Source: Adenanthera pavonina
Taxonomy: Eukaryota > Streptophyta > Magnoliopsida > Fabales > Fabaceae
Assembly: GCA_026686845.1 (NCBI GenBank)
Contig: JAIVEN010000002.1
Location: 20,496,001-20,560,000, forward strand
Length of the DNA stretch: 64,000 nt
Direction of reading: 5' to 3'
Shown: positions 25,397-37,957 of the stretch, piece after piece
Numbering within the stretch: the first letter of the stretch is position 1
Layout: each line of letters starts with the position of its first letter
The notes under the pieces: generated by a model
The model's database searches: none
Told to the model about the DNA's origin: nothing
Seen by the model: only the letters and a program-made list of their open reading frames with translations
Program-made: the position numbers and the translations under genes

Positions 25397-26060
25397 ATGC
25401 AGCGTCTACCCGCCAAGTTCTGCCGCAACGTCGTACGCCCGGCATGCGACGTCTTCATCAACCACCGTGGTATTGACACCAAGAAGAACGTCGCCGGCTT
25501 GCTCTATAACCACCTCACCGGCATGAGGGTGCCCTCCTTCCTCGACAGCATGAACATGAAGCCTGGCGATCGTCTCTTTGATCATATTAACAAGGCCATT
25601 CTTGGGTGTAAGGTCGGCGTCGCCGTCTTCAGCCCTCGTTACTGCGAATCCTATTTCTGCCTCCACGAGCTCGCACTTCTGATGGAATCAAAGAAGAGAG
25701 TGGTTCCTATCTTCTTCGACGTCAAGCCCTCCCAGCTTCGGGTTAGGGACAATGGGACTTGTCCGACGAAGGAGCTTCAGAGGTTCAGACGCGCACTTGA
25801 AGAAGCAAAGTACACAGTGGGATTAACATTCGACCCTGTCAACGGGTACGTATATATCTTCGTTGTTTAATTTCTCTTTCCTTTTACCAGGTTTAAAGTT
25901 AAAACAAGTATTGATTTTTAATTTACTGTAAATGAGAGTTCTTGTGTTGACTTGGGTTTGAATTTTGATGGGTTTTAGGGACTGGTCGGAATTGCTGAAG
26001 GATGCTTCAGAAGCTGTGATTACCAACTTGCTGGAGGTTGAAGAAGAACGGAAGCGATGA
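25397..26060 (+). CDS. TIR-only protein (conserved plant TIR-only type), copy 2
   Basis: The two exons are 25397-25845 and 25979-26060, with donor GTACGT, acceptor TTTTAG, a 133-bp intron and phase 2. They encode 176 residues. The TIR domain starts at CDVFINHRG (17-25). The BB-loop is MKPGDRL (54-60), and SPRYCESYFCLHEL (79-92) holds the putative catalytic Glu91. VVPIFFDVKPSQL follows, and exon 2 gives the DWSELL helix and a charged tail ending EERKR. There is no NB-ARC, LRR or membrane segment. It is collinear with the copy at 8.2 kb, with the same intron position, so the two are paralogues. Exon 1 is richer in G and C at third codon positions than copy 1. Function as an NAD+-processing immune signalling enzyme is inferred from the family. 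Confidence 0.88.
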
Positions 26061-28906
26061 GCAACGTACTGTGAATATATTGAATTAAACACAGAACATA
26101 GAAAATGAGGAATTACAATTAACAAACTGATACCAAATTCGTTATTCTTTGGGAATATGGGATCGAAAGCACAGAGATCCCAGGTATTCCCTATTTACTT
26201 ACTCTTTTTCTTTTTACCTAAATTAACTTAATTTAAGGCTTTGTTTGGAATGTGAAGAAAATAGGGAGAGAGAAATACTAAAAAAAAAAATAAGAATTTA
26301 AATAGGATGATATTTAGATTTTTTTTTTTCAAATTTCCTTATCCTCCCTATTTTTTCCTCGTCAAAACGGAGGACAATGCTTTAGGCCACAAAATATTAA
26401 TTTGTTGTTTTAACTTTCTATTGATCAAATTCGTAGAAAGATCTCTCATAGCACACATTGTTTCTTTGTTGTGCTCTTTGTTTTATTTTTTTCCTGATCC
26501 AATTCTCAACTTGGGAATATACGTTATATGTACCACTCCACATTCAAATCAATCAATGAATTTTAGTTTCATTTACGCTTTGTCTTTCTGATTAATTTAT
26601 ATTTTGTCTTCTCTAATTAGCAAGTACCGCTATTGGCCACACTCACACAGAGTCAGAAGTAGTACTGCGATCAGATTTTACTATTTTCAGTTCATCAATT
26701 AATCTTGAAATTCATTATTTTGCATGCATTATAAATATCAATATTTTTAATAAATTATATTTATTGAATGACTTGGTACTGTTCCAGTGTAACTAATTCA
26801 AGTGTTGATTATTATATGACTAATATTGAAATTAAATTTTTGGACGCAAAAAATTTGATATTAAATTTAAATTAATTTCATAAAAAAATTAGATTCTAAA
26901 AAAGTTATTTTCATTTTCTATATATATATATAAGTATTGAAGGTAAATTATAACAATTATTGCCCATTGTGCAATCGCTTTAACTGCCATTAGTACACAC
27001 ACACACACACGTATATTATAGAAAACAAAGTTTGGAATCGGTAGATAATAACCCCCCCAAAAAAAAATAATAACGCAGACACGGATGCAACCATTATTTT
27101 GATATCATGTTTTTTGGCTAGAAAACTTATGATAAAAATAACAATATTGAATTTAATATACTAATTCATTTTTATTAAGTTAAATATAGATCCAAAATAC
27201 AATATTAACTTTAATATTATTGGGTATGAATCCATGAAATTTCAGGAATAGAGAACGATACAAGGAAAATCAAAGAAACCGCTGACAAATTTTGCTTTTC
27301 ATATATACAGCATAAACCACGAATGATGCCGACCACGTAATGCAAAATTAAATGCCATATCTTTAATCAATTTGTTGGTCCTTCATCACATCTGTGCAGG
27401 GACATTTACCTGTAAATTCTGGGTTGCTTCTTAATATATATATATATATATATAAATATAAAATAAACCGCAAGATCTCTAGTCTCCAAAATTTATGTAC
27501 TCCTTTCATGCATCCTCAAATATATATATATATATGGATTCAGATGTATGTCTATGCATATATGCCGAATAAATTCCGTATGAAGAATAAAATATAACTA
27601 CATAAACAATTGAAGGCATAACGATATTAAAGCCGCTGAAAAGCGGAAGAAATTTTGGAAGGTTTATGTTATAGGAAATTTAGCTTCTTCAAAGTTAAGT
27701 TCAATTAATTCCAATTAAAGTAATAAAGAAACAGAGAAATGAAAATGGAGTCTGTAGTGACAGGGAAAAACATGCACGTGGCCCACAAAGAGAAGAAGAG
27801 AAAATTGAAAAAAAAAAATGGTACGAGTCGAAGTCATATTAATTAGCGTAAATTGGAATTAATTTGAAGAAAGTATGGGGAAGTTACAGGAGTTTTAGTA
27901 CGAAATACTCAACATATTAGGCATTAATAACAAAACCAAATTAAGAGCAAGAAGAGGTTATGAGGCACATGAACAGAAATTTTTGTATACGCGCAAACAA
28001 AAAGCGCAGTTCTATACCCACTAACCTAATACTAAAAATAATGCTTAATTTGTTGTATTCGCTTATGGTTGACCCTTTCTGCTCCTCACTCCTCCTTTTC
28101 TGTTTCATGCTTCATCCCTAACCGACCACAACACTCAATCAGAAAAAACCTCTCTAATTTCTCATCTCAAAGTAGTCCCTCCTTTTTCTGTGAAAGCCCA
28201 AAAAAGTTGAATGTGTTTCTTCAAAACTATCAATCAATATAAATATCAATTATCAGTATCAAATATCAAAACAACCATGAACTATACAGCTTATTATTTT
28301 ATAGAGCCCATGCACCTAATTCATAATCATAGTAGAATATTTCATAACCTGATTTGTTTGATTTGTCTTATTTGGATGTTAATTTGTTTCTTTTGTTACA
28401 CTATTCACAAATCATGGTACAGACCTAGTTATTATTTTCTATTTTGATATAAATGTCAATTCAACTTGATGTAGGGTATATGTGGGGGGAAATACAAATT
28501 AAAGTTAGTTCTTTACTATAAGTTGTACCATTGTTTCGGCATTTTCATGCATCAAAATGAGATTTCTTTCTAAAAGGTCATTCGATATTTGAGTTACATA
28601 ATAAATGAAAATTGGCCATTATTGACCACCAAGAAAATAAGATATATTATGCTAGCTTGTGTCTGTGATTTTTTTTTTTAGCGATATATAGAAGTTAATT
28701 ATAATATTGAGAGATTTTATTTCTGTTTTTAATATAATTAAGATTCAAATACACAGATTCTTACGTCTAAATAATTTTACAAACTTGTCTAATTGATCTT
28801 TCATTTCCAATTAATTTCTATTAATTATTAAAATGACACAAAAGGCTTGTAATATTTCGTCATATATATTTTGTTCCATAAATTGTAGAGACAAATACTA
28901 TATATA
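26061..28906. other. AT-rich intergenic DNA
   Basis: No gene is supported. At 26236-26370 a segment opens with GGCTTTGTTTGGAA and contains the inverted pair GAAAATAGGGAG / CTCCCTATTTTTTC, suggesting a decayed foldback MITE. (AC)n lies at 26994-27010 and TA tracts near 27433-27454 and 27522-27534. The ORF spans here are low complexity. Confidence 0.4.
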
Positions 28907-29445
28907 TACTCCATTCGGTCCATACTATAAGACATTTTATATAACAAGTTTTTTGTTTAAAATATAGGATATTAGATATTTTTCTTCTTATTTTACTCAT
29001 GTCTTTAATATTTTGTCTCTCTTCATTTATAATCCTACAATGATAATAAAATGAAGCATTTAATAAGGGTAAAATAGGAAATGTGAGTACTTTTTGCATT
29101 AATTTCAATTAAAAAAATAATTTCCTTAATATATGTGTAATTGATGCTCCCTCTGATCCTATATATAGGACTTTTTGCCTTGATCTTAAATACAAGACCC
29201 TTTACAATATACAATGTGGTATTTATTATACATTTCCAAAAAATACTCCTATTTAATGTATCCAAAGAGAAAAAGAGAGAGATTACATAAAGGTAGTTTT
29301 GAAAAAATGTTGGGATTTTCGGAGAAATCGAGATAGTTAATTAGTTTTAACTCTCCTTTTTAATTCACGTGATTCGATTAAAATAATCTTATATTAAGGA
29401 TCAGATAAAATATAAAATATTTTATAATATAGTCCACAAGAAGTA
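28907..29445. repeat. Stowaway-like MITE interrupted by another MITE
   Basis: The left end TACTCCATTCGGTCCATACT (28907) and the right end ATAATATAGTCCACAAGAAG(TA) (ending 29445) are inverted matches. Between them sits a complete second MITE at 29147-29411. Removing that insert leaves an element of about 275 bp, the usual size of its relatives in this window. The nested order shows that this element is the older one. Confidence 0.55.
29147..29411 (-). repeat. 264-bp MITE family, copy 1 (nested)
   Basis: This begins CTCCCTCTGATCCTATATAT and ends near CTTATATTAAGGATCAGA. Read on the minus strand it matches copies at 30221-30497 and 48565-48828 along their length, sharing for example ATTAGTTTTAACT, GTTGGGATTTTCGGAGAAAT-like and ATTTATTATACATTTCC blocks. 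It is inserted within an older MITE. Confidence 0.7.
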
Positions 29446-30220
29446 TATATATTCATATATAAGTAATCATTATTAAGCTATTAGAAACGTCTTCAAGTCT
29501 TTGTTAGTTAAGGTCTACTGCTTGTTTACTTTACGCCAAATGGACCAATTAAGATCTTGAATTTAATCACAACCCCTTCTTTTTTATATGACTGCTTTAT
29601 GGAACAAATTAATCACAGATAACCAAAACAGATACACTTGTCCCGCTAAGTTACGACACAGCTGGCCCGCATGTATCCTGCGCACAAACCCTAATTTATT
29701 ACTAGGCAGTTAATCAAACATGTAATAATCGATGATGGTAGTGATTAAAGTAAAAAAGAGATAGAATATAAATATGTAAAGTTTCTTCAATTTTAAAATA
29801 ATAAATTCTATTAAAAAATGACTATATCTATACTCATAAATTGGATTTATTTGTAATAATTTGCAAATAGATATTATTCACCCATCGATCATTTCAGGAC
29901 AAAAATAACTTGTTTGATTTTCTTGACTTTTCTTTGTGTGAAATAATCAAATGTCTTTTTAGTTTCGAAGATTTACGCGGACAAGCACGTGCTAATACTC
30001 GATTAATTAGGTCTATGTCATTGTTTGTGCTTTAATTTATGTTTTGATTTATCGCATATCTTGCTTTTCAGACTGCATTTTTCAGTTTTTTCGCCGTTGC
30101 TTTATTTCATCCCCTTAACTGATCTGTTGCGTTTGCACGCGAATCGAGTCCCTGCCACTATAAGAGATTAATTAATCTAAATTTTAAATATTTTACTTCT
30201 CATATTTATTAACTAAAGTG
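29446..30220. other. Intergenic DNA between MITE copies
   Basis: AT-rich sequence with no recognisable gene or repeat other than the flanking MITEs. Confidence 0.4.
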
Positions 30221-30497
30221 CTCTCTCTTATCTTTAATATAAAATTTTTTTAATCAAATCACGCGAATTAAGAATTAGAATTAAAACTAATTAACTACCT
30301 CAATTTCTCCGAAAATTCCAATATTTTTTCAAACTACCCTTATTTAATTTCTCTTTTTTTCTCTTGAATACATTAAATATAAGCATTTTTCTAGAAATGT
30401 ATAATAAATACTACTTCGTATATTATAAATAGTCTTATATTTAGGTTCAAGACAAAAGATCATATATATATATATATACATATAAGACCGGTGGAAG
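30221..30497 (+). repeat. 264-bp MITE family, copy 2
   Basis: This is collinear with 48565-48828. It shares CTTTAATATAAAAT, GAATTAAGAATTAGAATTAA, ACTAATTAACTACCTC, AAATGTATAATAAATACTAC and a closing GACCGGTGGAAGTA. It is more diverged at both ends than the copy at 48.6 kb and carries an expanded TA tract near its right end. Confidence 0.7.
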
Positions 30498-30726
30498 TAT
30501 AATTTAATATTTTTTGCACAACAATGGCTCTAATTATAATTATAAATGTTTCAAATATATATATTAGCATCAAACATAATTGATTTTTATACAAAGATAT
30601 TTAATCAGTTATAACTTTAAATTTACTGATTATCATTCACAGCAGTTTTAACTTTTAACTTTTAACCTTTAGGCTTAAACCCATGTTACACATTAAATTG
30701 CACATGTTGTGGCTAGCTAATAATAG

Positions 30727-31030
30727 TACTCACTTTGTTTCTAAATATAAGTCATTTTTAATTATTTTATACTAAACAAGAAAATTAGGTAAAGTTAATT
30801 AGAGTTCTTGTAAATTTTAATTATAACTTGTCAATATTACCCTTATTAATAACCTTATTAAATTGTAATTTCATCATAATTATACCTCTCCCAATCCCTC
30901 TTTCTCCATTATAAATGTTTTGGGTAAAATGGAAAAAAATTTAATACATTTTAAATAACACAAAGTGACTTATATTTTAAACATATCAAAAGCTCCTAGA
31001 ATGTGTTCTACATATAGGAACAGAGGGACT
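30727..31030. repeat. Stowaway-like MITE
   Basis: The left end TACTCACTTTGTTTCTAAAT and the right end ATATAGGAACAGAGGGACT are inverted matches around a roughly 300-bp AT-rich core. It belongs to the same broad group as the elements at 24.3 and 40.7 kb. Confidence 0.55.
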
Positions 31031-34000
31031 AACAAATAGAATAAGATAATGCATGCAAATCATAATATATTAAGTTTGATCTCAATCATTTTTTCCCACT
31101 TTTCTGATCAACTTCATTAAATGATGAAAACAAAATAAATTTTTACTAAAAATAAATTTATAACGACCTGTGTTTTTTAAAAATAAATTTTACAATGTTT
31201 GTTTGTTTGTTTAACCATAGACTAATTAATTAATCAGATCTAACAGAACAGAAGCTTCCTCATACTGTGTTCCTCCTCTACGACTAAGTCAAACCTGACC
31301 AAACGAATTCGATCGCTTGATGAGAGAGACACTTTGTCAAAAAAAGAGAAAAATAAAAAAATGTCATTTCTTTGAATTCCCTTCAACATTACATTCTTGA
31401 ATTTACTTGTAATTAATTCTTAATTGACATATAAAATCATTGCGCATAAATCGTTAATTAATGCTTTCCGACTTATCAAAAAAAAAATCGTTAATGAATT
31501 CCCATGATTTTAGAATTTCATGGTCTTCATAAGAATTAAGTCTCATCATCAACATCAAGCTTGACTCTCTCTACGGCCATATGTGTGTGTATATATATAT
31601 ATATATATGAATTTTCATTCAATATTCAAAGTTATGTACCTATACGAACGTACCTTGGCATTCAATTCTTGAGTGAATTTCTCAGGATTTTCTTATTTCT
31701 TTTGAATACTCATTGAACTATTCCATAGCACATTAAAGAGACTAATATATGTGGTTGTTAATTAATTCTTACTCCAAAGGACTTGACACAAATTAAGTGC
31801 GAAAGCACTATGTGCCTCAAGGGTTTTCCCCATTATATATAATTAAGTACATGATTATGATTTTATATATGTAAGTTAATTGTTCTTTTGTATGCACAAT
31901 AAACTTTACCTAGTTGCCAATTTCATCATCCAAACTTATCATGATTTACAAGTGGACCATATATTTTGCTATAAAAGATATTGTTCAATTGGTTCTTTTT
32001 TTATTAAAGAGAGTTCTTTTTCGAAAAATCATTAGTTTCTTATGATATAAAAGGTGTCTTGATCATACATGATATCTACCTAATTAATTTGAAGAGTTTA
32101 TTTTCCTGATTAATGCACTATTAATTATTCTCGAGTGTAAATAAGAAGACTTCAAAGTTTGGTCCGAGTCTCATGCTTCTGATTCAATGTATACTTAACG
32201 GCCTACACGTTTGAAACCACATTTGTTTGTTCAAAATCAAATATTTTGGAAAAGAAATTACAATTTACAACCCTATACATTCATATACTACGTATATACT
32301 TTAAATGTAAAATGATTTTGGATGACTCAAAAATTAAGAACTTTAACTTGTAGACTTCAACTGTATAACTTTCTTAATATTTGTTTGTTTTTTAGGTTTT
32401 AATTCTTCATAGGAATTTCAAAATTTAAAATCTATAATGTATATATATATTATAAATTTAGAGCTTTCAACTGTGACTTTTCCTTTTATTTTCAATATTT
32501 TTGCTAAAATAGTTAAATGTGTCCACATGGTTCAAACTTCAAAGAGGGCCTTGCAGGCCGGACCCAGTCATTGAATTCCATGAAAATATGGCCGACCATT
32601 TTGGTCTCTCATGAACCATCAATGCTCACTCTCTGATGGGGTATTCCAGACAAAATACTCTTAAGTAAATTATTTTTTCTTATTTACAATATACAAACAT
32701 TTTATCATTGCCAATTTTTTTGTTTTTTGTTTTTAAAGTAGCAGCACTTTTGATGTTTGATAATTGAATTTACAAACATTTCACGTTTCCTAAATCAACA
32801 AATATAGAGAGCTGCGTACACAGTGCTACTCAGTAAAAAATGTAAAAGAATGTCTTACTTTTATCGAGTAGTATTTGAACAATTTTATTTTAACCTGGAT
32901 TATTCATCTTTTTCTCAATTTTAAAAAATAAGCACTAAGTATTAAAAATTAAAAATTTAAATAATTTTGATCAGATATAAACCCTAAAAAATTGTGCTTA
33001 TTTGACGAAGAAGAAAAGGTGGACCTGTTGTGTACATGGTAAAGTGAGTTTGAAAAACACAACTTGTTACTGTTACAATTTACAAATACAATAGCAACAC
33101 TAACAATAGATTTGAACTGCTTACATTTAATTTAAATTCAAATTATTTAAATTTAATATATAATTTTAAATATTTTAATATGATGTTTGCAGTTTTTTTT
33201 AATAAAACTACTATTAGAAATAAAAAAAATATGAAATGTGGATTATTCAAATTAAACTAAAATATCCAAATTCATTTCTATTTTATAGCAAGTCTGTTCA
33301 ACTGTTTTATAATGGAAAACTTATTTTTTTCACAATTTTTTTTGTTTTAGTTCTCACATTTTAATAATAATTTTTTGCTTTAATTATTTTTTAATAAATC
33401 AATCGATTTTTTAAAAGCTATATTAGATTGGATTTTAATTAACCAGAGTGGATATGAGTCACATTACATGAATATACAGCTTTTCCTAAAACACTTTTTT
33501 TCATTCATAAAACTTGAATTTCAAGGTCTTGGTGAGAATAGGTGGCTAACCACCAAGTGTCATTCGTATAAAATATTAAAACTGAATCATTTAAAAAAGA
33601 AAAAAGAAAAAATCTAACGTATAAAATATTAAATCTAAATGAAGTGTTGGAAAACCGGGAATGCTTAAGATTCAACAAACCCGCGGCGGATGACCTTGTA
33701 AGCGGTATTTGTAGTTAGACTCCGTTTGATTTGGTAAAGGCCCAATCGGGGCCCAGACCGTGTATTCTTATTCTATTTGAGCTCCTATAGCAACAAAAAG
33801 AATAAGCACTCTAAAAGGGTAACATGCCTGAACTTTTTTGACAAATAAAAAAGTGTCAACAAGCAAATCTCTGTTGGTTCTTCCAATATAATTGACTTTT
33901 GACTTCAACCTGTTCTAGAGCTTCAATTTTATCACAATAAAATTTTTAATATTTACCATTAATTATTGGTTTGAGTAGAAAAAACTTGATTTTCCTTTAA

Positions 34001-35604
34001 GTAAGGTTGAGAGCTTCAACTTTATGGATTAAAAAAAATCATGTTAGGACAAAGAATACTGAATGCCAGGTAGTTATATAACAAAATTTGATCACTATCT
34101 ATATAATTTTGACCTTTAATTCTATATAGAAAATATTACATTTTAGACTTAAATCTTTTTTAGCTGTATACAAAAAAAAAAAGTGTGTAACACGATTATA
34201 ATCTGCTGACCTAGAGTCCAATGTCAAGAATAGTAAACAGAGTGGATTCATTTATCTTTACCTTATTTGTTACTCATGTGACCCATGAAATACTATTATG
34301 CTTCATAAATAAAATTGAATAAAAAATAACATACATATGTAAATAAAAAACATTATTAAATAATAATTATAAAAAAGAAATATCAATAAACCATATAAAA
34401 ATTATAATAAGCTGCAATAATTTTTAAGTTATGAATAATGTTTTAATGCTTAGTCCAATCATTCCATCTTAGATATCCCTTTAAAAAAGAAAAAAAAAAG
34501 GGAAGCGCTTTGGCCAAGCAAGAAACAATGAAAGTGTTCATGGCATGGGATTGCTTAGTATGGGCCAATAGCTATCCCTTTCTAGGCATGATTCGTGGCA
34601 GATGATCATATTCTTAATAATAATATCTTTTCAAGTGAATGGAATATTTAGAATTAGAATTATAAGTTAAAAAGTTTGTTACTGTGAATCACATATTGAA
34701 ATCCATTCTTGAAATATCTCTTACACAAAATAGTAAGGCACTGCCCTGTCATGCTAACTAGCAATTCAATCAATTATTTAATGAATGCCCATATTGAAAT
34801 GCCTTTTATCTTTGAGGATAATGATGAACGGTGACCCGTTTCCAAGATCCTAAAGCAGAAATTAGTAATCTAGAAAGGTGTTGAGTTTTTGTTTTGTTTT
34901 GTTTAAATTAATTCCTTGAAAGTGTGAGTCGTGAAGCCTTTTCAATGCAGAAAATAACAACTAATAAAGGAAAGATATGAAGAAGAAGGAAAATTCGTCA
35001 ATAAATGAGATATCCTTTTTCTTTCCCAACTTTGATCCTATGATTGGGACCAAGTGAAGTGTCATGATCTACACCACGAATGACACAAACATGGAGAATA
35101 CATTCATAATCATCAAATTCAACGGCACAGATTCAGCATATACAGTAGTTCCAAATTACAAGTGACAGAAATGCAGGATGAGAGAAGCAGAAATAATCCC
35201 TAGAGAAGAGCAAGAAGACACGTACGAGGAAAGAACTAATCAGAAAGAAGAAGAAGATCACAGAGAGAGGCAGAGAAGCTCATGGAGAGAGTCCACGTAA
35301 TTCTTCCCACTTCGCATAGTCCTTCTCCTTTCCCATCTCTGTTTATCCTCACTTCTTCGTTAACCCATTCGACATCTCCTAAGCCCATTGGGTAAGCAGC
35401 TGGCCCATTAATCCCTCTTTATAGTCCAAGCCCACATTAATATTAGCGTATTTCATTGCATGAAGCTGGCTCAAAAAAGAGCTTGTGAAACTTGATACGC
35501 CCAGCTCAACTATCCAAATTATCCATGTCTTCAGAAGCACAAACTGTTCCTGGATAAACATGGTAATGAAGCAATTCTAACATACTGCAGTATAGCTAAA
35601 GAAG
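31031..35604. other. AT-rich intergenic DNA
   Basis: No gene is supported up to the ABCG relic. From about 34,950 the sequence becomes GA-rich (GAAGAAGAAGATCACAGAGAG near 35250), which may be the old promoter or leader of that gene. TA tracts lie near 31590-31608. Confidence 0.4.
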
Positions 35605-37957
35605 ATGGCTAGTAAGATACTGAACTCTGAATCCCAGAAACTGCAGTCACAAGCAACAAAACAAGGAAAAATATATGTGAAAGCTAATCCACCTGTTACT
35701 CCCAAGGTACATACTCATCCACAAGGTTCTGTCTTTCCCCTCTTCCTCCTCTTTGTTTGAACTAACTGTCAAAACTAAACTGTTCATCTTTTAATGTTCT
35801 GGGTTTTTTTTTAAGTTTGAAGATGTCGTGTACAAAACGAAAACCCAGAAAGGGGAAAGCATGTTCTACAAAGAGACAAGTTCTGAGGAGAGGTTGGTCC
35901 TGAAAGGTGTTAGTGGTGTTGTTTTAAGAGGAGAATTGCTTGCCATTTTAGGCCCCTCTGGAAGTTCCAATACAACTTTTCTTGCTGCTTTAGGAGGTAG
36001 ACTCAAGGAAAGTATCACCAGTTGAAGCATAACCTACAATGGCAAACCCTTCACAGAACAAGTGAAGCAAAACATGGATTATGTTGCTCAGAATGATGTC
36101 TTCTACCCTTACCTCACAGTCAGTGAGTACTTGCTTTTACTGTGCTTCTTCGCTTGGAAAAAAATCTCTCCAGAGAAGAGAAGTCTCACATTTTGAGGCA
36201 GTTATGAATGAACTTGACCTGACCCATTGTAAGGACACCATAATGCGAGAGCCATCTCTAAGAGGTGTTTCAGGTAGAGAAAGGAAGAGGGTAAGCATAG
36301 CACAAGCACTTTTGGCTTGCCCAAGTCTACCGCTGGTTGATGAGCCTACTTCAGGTCTTGACTCAACCACAACCAAACGAATTGTGTCAGCTCTGTGTGA
36401 GTTAGCTAAAGGTTGAAGAACCATTGCTATGATTATTCACCAGCCTTCTGGCAAGCTATTTTACATGTTTCAGAAGGTTTTGCTGTTATCAGATGGTAGT
36501 AGCCTTTACTTTGGGAAGCGAGAGTATGTGATGAATCACTTCTCCAACAATGGATATGTTCCAACCTCAGCCATGAATCCTTCAGATTTCCAACTTGATC
36601 TAGCAAATGGTAAGTATACATCCAACTCATAGCATGAAAAGATGTTTGTTAATTGATTCAGTCTATTAAGGACATATAACTAAGTCAATCATGAATAAAC
36701 AAGTAAACATATTAGAGGAGAGTCCTATTGAAGTGGACTAACAGAGACAATGAACATTGAAAATAAACCTGATTTATGCTGGTTCAAGAATTTTGCAATA
36801 AGAGGAAGTTCCTAAGTAATATGTGTGGCTATCTAAAATTATTACCTATAATTTTCTTGGTATATCTTCTGGGAATCCTGATGAGGATACAGGAGTGTAA
36901 AACAACTTGTCATTATCTGCTTTTGAGGTTAACCTTGGCCACCAAGTGATGATGGAACTTCAAGATTGCAGGGTTCAAATTAAGGAGAGTTCGATAGATA
37001 ACAGATATGGCCAATGGTGCACAACTTGGTGGCGACAGTTCACTGTACTATTGATAAGGGGATTTAAGAAAGCATGAATCCTTTTCAGTCCTCAAAATCT
37101 GCCATGTCTTGGTCATTTCTTTTGTTTCAGGCCTTCTTTACTGGGACTCTAGATTTCATAACATGCAAGATCAGGTATTCTGAAGCAACCCCTCCCCTTT
37201 TTTATAAAATCCTGATAAATTCTAAGGTAGTTTACTCAATATTGCATCATTATAGTAGATTGGCATATTTAGTCCTCTGTTATGACCAATTCAATTGTCA
37301 TTAAGTCCATAACGAATTCTTTCTGACCATTGTTTCTGTTGTCATGCAGGTAGCACTCTTATTCTTCCATATGGTTCATGCCATCTTTACTTTTCCTTGT
37401 GGTCTTGGTATGCTAATAAAGGAAACTAGAGGCCTTTGCGCATGAACAGACCCTCATCTTACTTCATGGTTAGCAATATGGTGGACTTTCCAATGCAGCT
37501 ATCCCTCCCAGCCATTTTTGTTACAATCACTTATTGGATGGGAGAGCTAAAAGTGAATGCTATAATCTGCTTACACACTACTCTAGCTCTTGCTCTTCTC
37601 TATGTATTGGCAACAAAGGGTCTTGGGCTAACTATTGGTGCTCTGGTGAATAATCAGAGGGCTGCTGCAACAGTTGGATCATTAGTGATGACACTATCTG
37701 CTCTTGCCAAAGGCTTCTATGTTCAGAACATGCTTATGTTTTCTGTTTGGATAACGAGCATATGGCCTACCTATTACCGCTTCAAGCTCTTACTGGGTTC
37801 ACAGTTCAAGAATAGTGACACTTACCCTCGTAGAGGACCTAATGTGACCTGCTTAGTTGGGAGCTATCCTGTGATTATGCATGCAGGCCTTGCCAAGCAA
37901 GGTCTATGTGCTGTTGCTTTGGCTGTCATGCTTGTAGGGTCTAGACTTGATGCCTAG
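35605..37957 (+). pseudogene. ABCG half-transporter pseudogene (ABCG9/ABCG14-like)
   Basis: Four remnant exons are about 35605-35706, 35816-36609, about 36890-37174 and 37350-37957, with plausible GT-AG borders. The order is typical of a plant WBC/ABCG half-transporter: N-terminal nucleotide-binding domain, then the membrane domain. Seen: Walker A as GPSGSSNTT (family GPSGSGKTT, so the lysine is lost), signature VSGRERKRVS (family VSGGE), Walker B region LVDEPTSGLDS, and IHQPSG. The membrane part includes LPAIFVTITYWMGELKV and YYRFKLLLGSQF. Lesions are TGA at 36023 and 36414, frameshifts near 36170-36190, 36913 and 37072, and a deletion with a shift near 37380-37435. A final TAG at 37955 cuts the C-terminal tail short. 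Members of this clade export hormones or lipids, but this copy cannot make a working transporter. Confidence 0.88.

Noticed and set aside
25083..25526. 147-codon open frame overlapping the start of the second TIR gene
   Set aside because: It is in a different frame from the TIR coding exon, crosses the probable promoter and TATA box, and shows no known domain.
25406..25666. Minus-strand open frame inside TIR copy 2
   Set aside because: It is the antisense shadow of a GC-rich coding exon.
35379..35561. Minus-strand 60-codon frame upstream of the ABCG relic
   Set aside because: It is short, isolated and unlike any family. It is more likely part of the old promoter region.
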